This document shows, piece after piece, positions 9,675-18,735 of a stretch of DNA of 26,932 nt (position 1 is the stretch's first letter; each line of letters begins with the position of its first letter). The translations under genes and the position numbers were made by a program. Under the pieces are notes generated by a model that saw only the letters and a program-made list of their open reading frames with translations, was not told the DNA's origin and searched no databases. The stretch is from Chara braunii. Lineage: Eukaryota > Streptophyta > Charophyceae > Charales > Characeae. Where the stretch lies: the NCBI GenBank assembly GCA_003427395.1, contig BFEA01000387.1:1100928-1127859 (forward strand), in the 5' to 3' direction.

Positions 9675-11786
9675 GTTTCATCTAGTATATATTTCTGATT
9701 TTGAGGGTAGGTCATTACTTTTTGAGGTTGTGCATACGCTCTGGGTTTGACAATCCACTCTCTAAGCTGACTTAGAGGTCTTGTAGGATTTGAATGTCAG
9801 TACGCTGACGTCCTTCCACCTCGGCAAGAACACTTGGGATTATTTTGTGTATATCAGTTTTTTACGACTTATGGGGTATGTTATACAAGGTCTTTTGTTT
9901 CCTATTGGGACCTTAATTTGTGATGATTTGAGGCTTGTGGGGATTTGAGACTCGGAATAATTTGATTCTCTTCTGAGCACCATTTTGGTATGGGTTTGAT
10001 TCCCCCAGATTGCAGGATCTTGCGCATTTTGGTTGTCATTAACATTCTGATCATTATGGTCTTGTGGGTCTTTCTGTGTTTTGTTTTAATTAATATAATA
10101 AAGAGTGTGCGAACCAAAAAGGGTTCGATAAAGTGAAGGAAGCGTGATTATCTGTGAAAATTTTATGGGAGACTTGAAGAGTCCAGAAAATTATATAAAG
10201 AGAGAGGTTACGCCTGAAGGCGGCCTAAGTGGTTATTGGTTTCATCTGGACTCATCTTCAAGTGAAAGATATTTTAAGGATTATGTGGATGGTTCAACTA
10301 TGAGTGAGAGGATGGCTGAAGGATTTTTATGGTTGATTCTCCTTCAAATGGAAAGGGTCTTAATAAATCTTATGGAATGCTCATCCTTGAGTGGGAGGAT
10401 GACTTGAGAATAATTTTTTTATGGAGTAAGAGTTTTATCCTCTGCCAAATCGGCAACTCCGCCCTGTTAGTTCTCAGTTGCAGGTAAGGGTGTCAGCTGC
10501 GGCAGGGAAACCTAGCAAGTTCTGGGAGCTTTTGCTTGGCCTGTGGTTGTGAGGTACAATTGGTTTTGTGTGTGGCAGAGGGTAAAGAAAAAACCGTTCA
10601 AATCGGCATCCCCACTTGCATAATCATATAATAGTTGGTGAAGGCAACATAGGGAATGAGGAAGTCTGATGGTTCTAAGTCCTTCACTTAACTTATTATA
10701 GGGCACAAGCGGTCTAGTCTGTAACGGTGACTTCCATGATTAAGGCTTCTTGAGAGATTTAAATTTTGACTAAATGCCGGTGGGAGTGGCGTCTGCGGCA
10801 GAGGTTGACCCACCTGATTTTTGAGACCCTCCAATCGGCTTTAGTTTTTGTTGAAAATAACATTGTCAATAAGTGTGAAATTTTTAGCAGTAAAAAAATG
10901 AGTTTTATTTGGAAGAAGATTATGAGAGTTTGCTCACTGAGCAAAACTTATGGGTGAGATTGACAAAACGTGTGATGAAAGCAAAGAACCGTACTCATAA
11001 AAATAAGGTTATGGGCAAAAGAGGTGATTTTCTTTTATTTTGAAAGACTTAGTGAATACCCTTACCCGTTCGTTTGATTAATGGCTAAAATGAGTGGTTT
11101 TTGCGTGACAACAATGACTTGTGGGATTGGGCTTAACGAGGCCCTACCTCTAAAAGTGCATTTGTGGCATGTGTGATGTGGTCAACCACCCTAATCTTTT
11201 GGCTAGCTGAAAGATTGAGGTGTCTGATTAATCCCCCACAATGGGGTGTTCTTTTGGGGAAAAGATTGAAACGGGGCGTATAGATCAGTTGAGTTTGAGT
11301 GATTGAAGTGTGAAAAGAAAAGGATTGAATAAAGATTGAGATCCTGAATTTTGACCCACCACTGAATTTGAGTTTTAGCCAGCGGCAAGATGATCAGGGT
11401 GCCCGACGCAATAAAATATCATTCAAACAGACCGGAAGTGGTGTAATCTTAAGTTTGGTTTTGGATGACTTCCCGTCCGTGATTATAACTGGTGGAAAGT
11501 GGTTTTATCCACATTTTTGAATTAAAGGTTGAAACGTGTCAGTGCCTAGCAGATTATTCCGCTATTGTAAATTTTTATTTTTTATCAAAAATTAAATGAT
11601 ATTTTTGACCGATGATTTTGTTCACTTTAAATCGAGGCTTCGAGTAGATACAACTAAATGACCATTTTAATCGAAATTAAAATATCGAGGAAGTTATCAT
11701 GTACCTTTTCTGAAGATATGTTTGAATGGTATTTGGTTTAGGCATCCGTTGCGACGGGGACATCGCTTAATAAGATCCGGGCAGGC
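9675..11786. other. Unassigned 2.1 kb after gag; no pol found
   Basis: I looked for protease, reverse transcriptase, RNase H and integrase motifs on the + strand and saw none. An 87-codon frame at 10144-10407 (+) resembles nothing I know. It contains a weak internal repeat: GAGTGAGAGGATGGCTGA near 10302 and GAGTGGGAGGATGACTTGA near 10389. AATCGGC recurs near 10448, 10600 and 10833. The stretch at 11560-11740 is AT-rich. It could be decayed internal retrotransposon sequence or a separate insertion. Confidence 0.4.
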
Positions 11787-12861
11787 TGTCGTACCAAATA
11801 TCCTTATAAGGGTATTTGGCGTGCTTTCTGCAAGTTACGGCAGTGTAGCCGCACCCGTCTGATGGCGCGTGAGAGAGGAAGCTTGGGTCATCGCCTGGAT
11901 GAGCGGCGCTCGTGGGGTACTGATGGCGAGGTGCAACCATGCGCAGCCTGGGTGTGTGCGGCGTCACAGACCGGCGGGACGCGCGACGTTCATTCTTATT
12001 TTTTTTTTTTTATTTACCTGCTTTTATTTCTTTTTCTAAGGTCTTTAGACCGGTGATCAGTTTTGAGGCCAACGTTGAGACCGACGGGCCAAGCACTAAC
12101 GGTTAAGGCGTCAGACTTTCATCAAAGAGATTCAGAAATCGAGATCAAGTGGCGACGACGCGGGAGTATTAGAGTAGTGCGAAGGGACCGAGGGGTCGAG
12201 GGCCCGACGAGGCTATCCCCTTTGGTTTTGTCGTCGGCAGCATCAGATGATCAGAACGGCGCTGGCAGTTTCCTTTCCCTCCGTCGTCATGTCCTAATGA
12301 TTAAAAGCTTCTAAGTAATTTTTTTAGGGTCGTATTCTCATTAATTTTATGTTTCGGCGTGCCTTTGACTTGGATGCAATGTCGGGTTTAATGGTCGTCG
12401 CGGCAGTCGAGGACCTTGAGTGCGCGCCTCGTTCGGCGGGTCCGTGTGTTCAGGATGCTCGTGAAAGTCCTCTACCACGCCGTGACCGAGAACAGGGCAA
12501 GCTCAGAGTTGAGTTTGTAATTGCACTTGAGGCAAAAGAGACGGTAATGCTGAATGTATATGACCTACGTTTCGGGTCTGGTGAGATCGCGAGGGGGTGT
12601 GTTGTATTCACGGGATTGCCTTAGGTGTGATTACAAACTGTTTTCGTGATTGCGCCGAAGTTACCCCTTTATAGCATTATGAGGAGCCCCGTAGCAGCCA
12701 CATCCGAGCTCAAGCTTCCAACGAAGGAACATGTGGGAGTTGCACCCACCAACATGTGCGATACCTGTTGCAGCAGGTAGGTGATACCGGCCAGGAGGGT
12801 CGGCCGGTAGCATCGGGGCCAAGTTGTTTTTAGGTCAGTCATTGTTCCTCCCTTCCGGTTT
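11787..12861 (+). repeat. Long inverted repeat, copy A (probable LTR or TIR of an unidentified element)
   Basis: Copy A matches the reverse complement of 16681-17601 over nearly its whole length, at roughly 85-90% by eye in the segments I aligned. Landmarks shared by both copies are TACCAAATA near the outer end, GCAAGTTACGGCAGTGTAGCC, a T-run near 12000-12012, GCGGTTAAGGCGTC-like sequence near 12100, GCGCCTCGTTCGGCGGGTCC near 12425, and CTCCCYTCCGGTTT at the inner end. Copy A has about 143 extra bases (roughly 12628-12770) relative to copy B. Near the inner end an 8-bp stem (12785-12792 with 12802-12809) is perfect in A but broken in B. Differences include many C/T and G/A changes at CpG, as expected for methylated repeats. 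A 91-codon frame (12349-12624) is partly kept in B but breaks there. Outer flanks show no shared target duplication, so solo LTRs in opposite orientation and transposon TIRs both remain possible. Confidence 0.85.
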
Positions 12862-12865
12862 TGGG

Positions 12866-12867
<2 letters not shown>

Positions 12868-12932
<65 letters not shown>
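12868..12932. repeat. (GA)n microsatellite
   Basis: About 32 GA units directly abut the inner end of inverted-repeat copy A. The inner end of copy B instead lies close to a C-run at 16622-16633. Confidence 0.97.
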
Positions 12933-12937
<5 letters not shown>

Positions 12938-12998
12938 AACATGCAGCATGCTAGTGGCGAGGAGCACAAGGGCAAGCAGACCTCCCAAAACAAAAGAG

Positions 12999-13060
12999 AA
13001 GGTAATGTTCTATTGGAATACAAATTTTTTTTTTCTTCTTCAAAATTCGAATAGAAAGGG
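12999..13060. mobile_element. Small hairpin element, copy 1 (MITE-like)
   Basis: TTCTATTGGAAT (13008-13019) is the reverse complement of ATTCGAATAGAA (13045-13056) apart from one base, around a 25-base T-rich centre. The same arrangement with the same flanking words (AAGG-AATGTT on the left, CGTTG/TGTTG on the right) recurs at 18669-18735. Two unlinked copies and terminal inverted symmetry suggest a tiny non-autonomous transposon or a decayed end of one. The family is not recognised. Confidence 0.5.
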
Positions 13061-13241
13061 CATACGTTGTTCCCCAAGACTGTTCCAAATAAAATAGGAA
13101 AAGGTGAGGCCAAAGATGCTGCCAGATCTCATAGGAGTGAGTCAGAAAGATGGGTCGCAGACCCGAACACCGTGGGAAGATCGAGGGTGGGCGTGGCCGC
13201 TTTGCCAAAAGGCGAGGAGAACGACTCACCCTCCCACAAAG

Positions 13242-14066
13242 GTAAGTACTCTCACCATCCCCAAAGCCAACCTTATCAAACAATAGTTCATGATCTTTCG
13301 ATGATTTATCCCTTTATACCCAGCTTACATAGGCATAAAGTTAGACCATCCAAACTTATGGAACTTGTCTAGCTCAGTCGTTGAATATACACAAATACAG
13401 GGCACAACAACTTTTCTCTTCTTTGAGCATATGACTAGGTCACCTTGTCACCCTGAACTGTTTAAGTATCACAACTTTATATAATTATCTGCACTTAATC
13501 TTTTGAGGTAGCATATAACTGAACCGATCATCTTTAGATCAAGATTCAGTCTGCCCCTTCGTACCACAAGTTTATTCTTCATTAGTACTCTTTTCAGTTT
13601 TGTGATAAGCTATAGTCAGACCACCCAAACTTATGGAACCCTGTCTGACTAGCTTGTTCATAGATAAAATAATAGTGAAGTATAACCAAGTTATAGCCTT
13701 TTGGTTCCAGCATGTGCGTGGCATTGGATCAAGACCACCCAAACTTATGGAACATGTCTTGGTCCTCAGCCTGGTTAATTTCTCTTAAAACCAAAGCAGG
13801 AAAAAACTGAAAGAAACCTAAAGTAAACAAGGCGATCAAGCCACCCAAACTTATGGAACATGCTTGGCCCTCTGAAAAAGTCAATCACAATCAGCCTGCA
13901 CAAATCAGAGCAACCAGACCACCCAAACTTATGGGAACCTGTCTGGTTCTCCAAGCAGTCAAAAATAAATATAGCACTTGGCCTCCCCAAACTTATGGAG
14001 ACTTGCTCAGCCTTTGATTGACCCAATCAAACAAACAATACTGCCTTCCTCTCATCCTTCCCCCAG
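13242..14066 (+). other. Possible intron carrying the hairpin series
   Basis: CAAAG then GTAAGTACT at 13242 is a near-ideal plant 5' splice site. CCTCTCATCCTTCCCCCAG ending at 14066 is a strong pyrimidine-rich 3' splice site. The 825 bases between contain all six hairpins and are AT-richer than the flanks. No flanking exon can be identified as a known protein, so the intron is inferred from signals alone. Another GTAAGT occurs at 15062, inside repetitive GC-rich sequence. Confidence 0.3.
13339..14010. repeat. Six hairpins with constant loop and covarying stems
   Basis: Each unit has a 20-22-base loop close to CACCCAAACTTATGGAAC plus two or three bases, closed by its own stem. R1: 13339-13346 with 13367-13374 (8 bp, one G-T). 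R2: 13613-13621 with 13643-13651 (9 bp), extended by 13605-13610 with 13652-13657 across a 2-base bulge. R3: 13726-13735 with 13756-13765 (10 bp, one G-T). R4: 13836-13841 with 13862-13867 (6 bp, one G-T). R5: 13912-13919 with 13941-13948 (8 bp). R6: 13977-13982 with 14005-14010 (weak, one mismatch and one G-T). The stems begin TTAGAC, TCAGAC, TCAAGAC, TCAAGC, CCAGAC and CTTGGC, and each partner changes to match. Spacing shrinks from about 270 to about 65 bases along the series. I know no named family with this sequence. Confidence 0.85.
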
Positions 14067-14157
14067 ATGCAATCCCACAATCTGTTTTCAGTTAAACAAT
14101 CAAAACTGAAACTGAAGTTACGCATGCATTCCTTTACTTAAGCCTCGCTTGTATCTT

Positions 14158-14192
14158 GAAAGTCAATATTGAAAGTCAATATTGAAAGTCAA
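14158..14192. repeat. 13-bp tandem repeat, 2.7 copies
   Basis: GAAAGTCAATATT is present at 14158-14170 and 14171-14183, followed by a partial GAAAGTCAA. It is a recent exact duplication. Confidence 0.9.
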
Positions 14193-15289
14193 AGTAAGGG
14201 AGGCAGGCAATATATTCAGTCAACCATAGCAAGAAATACAGATATGGGCTATAACTGGGTTTATAGAAGGAAAGCAACGGTTACCTCTCAGTTCCCTGCC
14301 TCTAGAACTCCTCCTGAGTTCCGACAGAGCTCCTACAATCGGTGGGTTGACTCCCCACAGAGTCTTGTTGCGGTCCTACGGGTTGCAATCCCGTATGCCG
14401 CCTTCCTCTCTGAACACGATTAGACTTAGAGTTAGAAGGATAGAAGGAGGGGGGTTTAGACTCTCGAGATACTGGAGGGGGACAAACTCAACTCCTTGGA
14501 GAGGGCATTGAAATCTTCATGCGCCTGAGGGCCCCGCAATGGCGGCCAAAAAATGTAGAACAACTCGATCGATTGAAGTCAATTGTTGAACAGGTCCTTC
14601 TGACGAACCGCAAGTCGCAGCAAAGACCATCTTCCAAATGATCTCATCTCCTTCCTCAATGAAGCTCAGTCATTTTTTCCTCCCAACTATAGTGGCGTCC
14701 CTCCTCCTTCTACTCCGTCCGATAGGATGAACAACGCATCGGTCCGTGACCAGGCCTACTCCTTGCGGCCTGCCTGCAACTGCGTCGCTTGATACGATCA
14801 ACAGAGCATTAGCCAGCGGGCAGGTCTTCAACCCTGCGGCTCGTCCTTCTTTACTCGAATATAGCAGGCTGAGCAGCTCTTCAGTCAACTGATAATTCAA
14901 CAGTCTCCGTCGCTGGTCTCCTTGTTGGGCCGACTGATGGGATGGCGGCCTACCCGCCAACAGGTAGATCTGCAATCCCACAGTCCTCCTTGCTCTTTCG
15001 GTCCAACAATTGGTTGAGCGGCGTGCATATCAAACCCTCGCTGCTTCGACTCAGTCGACAGGTAAGTCCGCAAGTCCTACTGCTGGCTCCTCGCTAGTCC
15101 GTTCGACAGTGCATAGCGAACCGGCCAGCGCGCAAGCCCCCAGCCGCACAACTGGAATAGTAAGGCAGCAGCATGAGCAATCCCAGGCCTTCTTGGGCAC
15201 ACAGTGCTCAGATTGCAACTTCTACAATCGAGCTATCTTCAGGTTGACAATGCTTCCCGCTCGCTACTGTCTTTAACTCAAGAACACAC
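14193..15289. other. GC-rich, possibly genic sequence with degenerate internal repeats
   Basis: The segment is GC-rich with many CpGs, unlike the AT-rich DNA further right. Loosely related words such as CCAGCGGGCAGGTCTTCAA (14813), CCAACAGGTAGATCTGCAA (14957), TCGACAGGTAAGTCCGCAA (15056) and CCAGCGCGCAAG (15124) recur at about 70-140-base spacing. A small inverted repeat TACGGG-CCCGTA lies near 14377-14395. Frames of 84-103 codons exist on both strands but none resembles a known family. Confidence 0.35.
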
Positions 15290-15328
15290 TTGGCCGCCTA
15301 TTATGTCCTGTCCGTAAAGAGTCTGAGA

Positions 15329-15505
15329 ATGAACTTCATGAGGAGGAGGAAAGTCAAAGAGGGGAAGATCGTAGCCGGTGCGATCCGTGATGAACGGGAG
15401 AGAGCGCGGTATCTCGTTGAGTCGTACCTAAACGAGGATAGAAACAACGATCTGGCCGACTATATCTGTAGGACAAAGGCGAACCTTTCGCTAGAATACG
15501 ACTAG
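15329..15505 (+). CDS. Possible coding fragment, unknown protein
   Basis: From the first ATG at 15329 the frame runs 58 codons to TAG. It is also open upstream to about 15290 (71 codons). The product is highly charged and looks helical: RRRKVKEGKIVAGAIRDERE, then a YLVESYLNEDRNNDLADYIC segment. This composition is more protein-like than neighbouring frames. An acceptor-like CTATCTTCAG near 15241 could make it a 3' terminal exon. I recognise no family. A retroelement fragment or a chance frame are both possible. Confidence 0.25.
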   Translation: MNFMRRRKVKEGKIVAGAIRDERERARYLVESYLNEDRNNDLADYICRTKANLSLEYD

Positions 15506-16680
15506 GTGCATTGACACCTCACTAACCCCCCCCTCTCTCTCTCGGCGCAGCTCCATTCTCCCTAGCTCAAAAACTACAACACCTTTCCCGAGTCTAACTT
15601 CACTATCCATCTCGCAACATCCTAAAACCCCCTATCTCGCATCTTAGATTACTGAACACGGTCAAGAAGTGACCGAACCATCACATCTTCACTATTTGTC
15701 TTCTTTGCTCTCCACCGCCACTTCACGCAGTACTTCTCTCTACCACTCTCACTCTAGTCACTTTCTTACTAATCCGACTTCACCATTTAATTCGCAGCCA
15801 TAGAAAATCTCCACCTACAATTCTATTTCACTCGATTCCATCGAGAATCGAATGAATCACACAGTCTTCGCTTCGCCATAGCCGTTCGTTCGGCATCTCC
15901 ACGTAACTCCCTTCCTCTGCTAATCATCTCTTCTACTTACTTTCGTCCCCATCTGACGACGGATTCGGGTTCGCCCGATCTAAAAACCCTAGACTAACAT
16001 TCCATCCCACCCGAATCCATCGAGAATTGAGCGGGTTATGCCCGTTTCTCTCTTCTTCTTCCCCCCTTCCCGCCATAACTCGGCGCAACGTTTTTCTCTT
16101 CTACTTTGTGCCTACTAACTTATTGGCCGAACTAACTTCTCCGTCCGATTCGGCAGGGGCCAAAACCCCGGGATCGCCCCTTCCCTCTCTCGATTCCGTT
16201 AAGGATCAAGAGAGCTACGCTCTTCTCGACTACGGTCGTCTTCTTCTCCATAGCCCCTCTCTCCGAGTGAATCCGGTGCGGAAACGCGCCCGGATTCATT
16301 CCCTTTGTCAATCCCTTCTCCAACCTTCTCCGCTATTGCCTGTCGCCAGCCTCTTCTTCGCTTGCTAGCGGTCCGTTGCCTATCTCCCCCGCTGCTCGCC
16401 AGCGGTCCTACCGCCTGCCACCCGCTGCCTTAGTGCTGGCCCTGCGCTACCTCGCTTTGCTTCCTTAGCGCTGCCTGCTGCTGCTAACGCAGCGCCCGTC
16501 CGACAGTTGCTCCTCAGCGGTCCGCCCATCGGCCTCTCCTGCACTGTTGCCCCTCCCCGCTGCTGCGCAAAGCTGTCCGGCCAGCCCCGCCGCCCGCTAC
16601 CTAAAGATATGCCATTGGCCACCCCCCCCCCCCTTCTCGAGCGGCAGTGAGCCGAGACTACTAACGCTCATAGGGGGAGG
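15506..16680. other. Gene-free or unrecognised, pyrimidine-rich sequence
   Basis: The + strand is C+T-rich, with a C-run at 16622-16633. A short palindromic word occurs twice about 178 bases apart: CGATTCCATCGAGAATCG at 15833 and CGAATCCATCGAGAATTG at 16011. The block 16380-16620 is very GC-rich with repeated GCTGC/CAGCGG words. Frames of 80-113 codons exist but use no recognisable domain. Confidence 0.35.
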
Positions 16681-17601
16681 AAACCGGAGGGGAGGAACAG
16701 TGACTGGCCCAAAACAAACTCGGCCCCTATGCTACTGGCTGACCCTCCTGGACGGTATCACCCACCTTGCACCTCAGGCAATCCCGTGAATACAACACAC
16801 CCCCTCGCGATCTCACCGGACTCGAAACGTACGTCATATACATTCAGCATTACCCGCCCTTTTGCCTCAAGTGCAATACAAACTCAACCCTGAGCGCGCC
16901 CTGTTCTCGGTCACGGCGTGGTAGAGGACTTTCGCCAGCACCCCGAACACACGGACCCGCCGAACGAGGCGCACACTCAAGATCCTCGACTGTCGCGACA
17001 ACCATTAAACCCGACATTGCATCCAGGCCAAAGGCACGCCAGAGCATAAAATTAATGAGAATACGACCCTAAAAAGAATTACTTAGAAGCTTTTAATCAT
17101 TAGGACATGACGACGGAGGGAAAGGAAACTGCCAGCGCCGTTCTGACGTCGCCGCCGACGAAACCAAAGGGGATAGCCTCGCCTGACCCTTGACCCCTTG
17201 GTCCCTTCACACTACTCTGATACTCCCGCATTGTCGCCGCTCGATCTCGATCCCTGAATCTCTTTGATGAAAGTCGGACGCCTTAACCGCTAGTGCTAGG
17301 CCCGTCGGTCTCGACGTTGGCCTCGAAACTCATCACCGGTCTAAAGACCTTCGAAAAAGAAATAAAAGCTAGTAAATAAAATAAAAAAATAAGAATGAAC
17401 GCCGCACGTCCCGCCGGTCTGTGACGCCGCGCACACCCAGGCTGCGCATGGTTGCACCTCGCCATCAGTACCCCACGAACGCCGCTCATCCAGGTGAGGA
17501 CCCAAGCTTCCTCTCTCACACGCCGTCAGACGGGTGTGGCTACACTGCCGTAACTTGCAAAAATCACGCCCAATACCGTTGTAAGGGTATTTGGTACAAC
17601 A
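16681..17601 (-). repeat. Long inverted repeat, copy B
   Basis: This is the reverse-complement partner of 11787-12861. Its inner end AAACCGGAGGGGAGGAACAG is at 16681 and its outer end GGTATTTGGTACAACA is at 17601. It lacks the roughly 143 bases present in copy A between AGGTG and GGTGGGTGATACC. A one-base change in the region matching A's 91-codon frame shifts the frame, so neither copy is likely to encode a maintained protein. In its own orientation both copies share a tRNA-like stretch (TAGCACTAGCGGTTAAGGCG with GGATCGAGATC about 40 bases on) that loosely resembles RNA polymerase III A and B boxes. Confidence 0.85.
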
Positions 17602-18574
17602 CCGGCATCCCACGATTTACTGGGCAGGCAGATGGAGTAATCAGGCCAAGGAGGGTAAGAGGCGAAAACTACAACGAGCTTTTACCAAAAAATCGAAAAA
17701 GTTCCTTACAAGTCAAGCCCGTTCCTCAAGATTCGTAAAACAAAAATGGATCGCACATGGGCAGATGCTGCGGAGCTTTTACGGCTGACTAGCTGATTTG
17801 GGATGGGCGTCGACAAGTCCTTCGGAGAGGCCAGGTTCTTCATAGTGGCACGCGTCACACAATTCGGTGGACCACAGACGCAGAACCGGACGTCGGAGAG
17901 CAAAAAAAAAAAAAAAAAACTTCGCAAAAAATGCCTACTTTTAGGGGGATGGGTAGGGGTGCAGGGCTCTTGGGAATTCCATACACGCCACACGCCGTGG
18001 GTCGCGTGTGTCGCGACAAGCACCATCTTGAGAGTAGAAACAAACGTTTTATTTTCCAACGCCTTTGGACAGGGAACCATGTGGGATCCCAATTTTTCTT
18101 CAAAAGTTCCTCTACTAACGAATGTGGGATCAAGTACTCAAACCACCAATATTTCCTAAAGTCATGCCCGTTAACAAACCAGGATTTTACGAAACCTACG
18201 GGCCACTACAGAAGCGCCCAATTCATCCGATTACAAACGTTTCTACTTTATTTCTTTCCACAGCCGATAGTTGGGCCAAGCATTGACTTACCATAAGGGT
18301 ACGGGTGCGCAACCCATAGTTTGTTCGTTGATGTGGTTGGGGAGGTGTAAGGTGGTGATTATGTTGTGTTTATGCTTTGGCATGTTCGCTATACATAACC
18401 CCAAGAGTGTGGGTGGCCGAGAGATCGCGGTTGGTGCCATATTCATAATGTGCAGGGGACGCTAGACCGGATTTCCAGCAGGTATCGCTCTCCACTAATA
18501 GACAGAAGTGTCATAAGTCCACTATAGGGCCCCTCTAGTGGGTTGAAGCGGAACTTCTGGGAAAGGAAAAGAAG
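17602..18574. other. No recognisable gene
   Basis: A 118-codon frame at 17803-18159 (+) is interrupted in character by an 18-A run at 17904-17921 and resembles nothing known. GTGGGATC recurs at about 18080 and 18124. I see no RNA gene and no transposon end other than the outer flank of copy B. Confidence 0.35.
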
Positions 18575-18668
18575 AAGAGTGTACGTGTGTGTGCATGAGT
18601 GCACATGTGTATGTGAGAATAAGTGAGTATGTGTGTGTGTGTGTGAGTGTGTGTATGAGTGTGTGTAT
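18575..18668. repeat. GT-rich imperfect microsatellite
   Basis: GTGTGT, GTGAGT and GTATGAGT words alternate. The longest pure TG run is about 18631-18644. It directly precedes the second copy of the small hairpin element. Confidence 0.85.
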
Positions 18669-18735
18669 AAGGAAATGTTTTATTCGAATACAATGGTTTT
18701 ATCTTTTCTTAATTCGAATATAAAAGGTAACTGTT
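18669..18735. mobile_element. Small hairpin element, copy 2 (MITE-like)
   Basis: TTTTATTCGAAT (18678-18689) mirrors ATTCGAATATAAAA (18712-18725) with a two-base difference, around a 22-base T-rich centre. It shares sequence and layout with 12999-13060. A further CCTTTTATTCGAG word follows at about 18776. Confidence 0.5.

Noticed and set aside
11787-12861. Copy A as the 3' LTR of the gag element at 5480-9674
   Set aside because: It shares no visible sequence with 5480-6471, and its partner copy is in the opposite orientation 4 kb away.
12824-13113. ORFs of (RE)n and (SL)n type
   Set aside because: They are translations of the GA/CT microsatellite and carry no coding evidence. The same applies to frames over the other microsatellites.
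13339-14010. CRISPR-like array
   Set aside because: The repeats are short loops with changing stems, spacing varies from about 65 to 270 bases, no cas genes exist, and the context is eukaryotic.
15055-15070. Second 5' splice site CAG/GTAAGT at 15062
   Set aside because: The word belongs to a loosely repeated motif in this GC-rich stretch (compare CAACAGGTAGATCTGCAA at 14958), so it is weak evidence for an exon end.
11787-17601. Mutator element with 9-bp target duplication
   Set aside because: Taking GGG at each outer end as the terminus, the 9-base flanks (ATAAGATCC and ACGATTTAC) do not match, and no transposase is seen inside.
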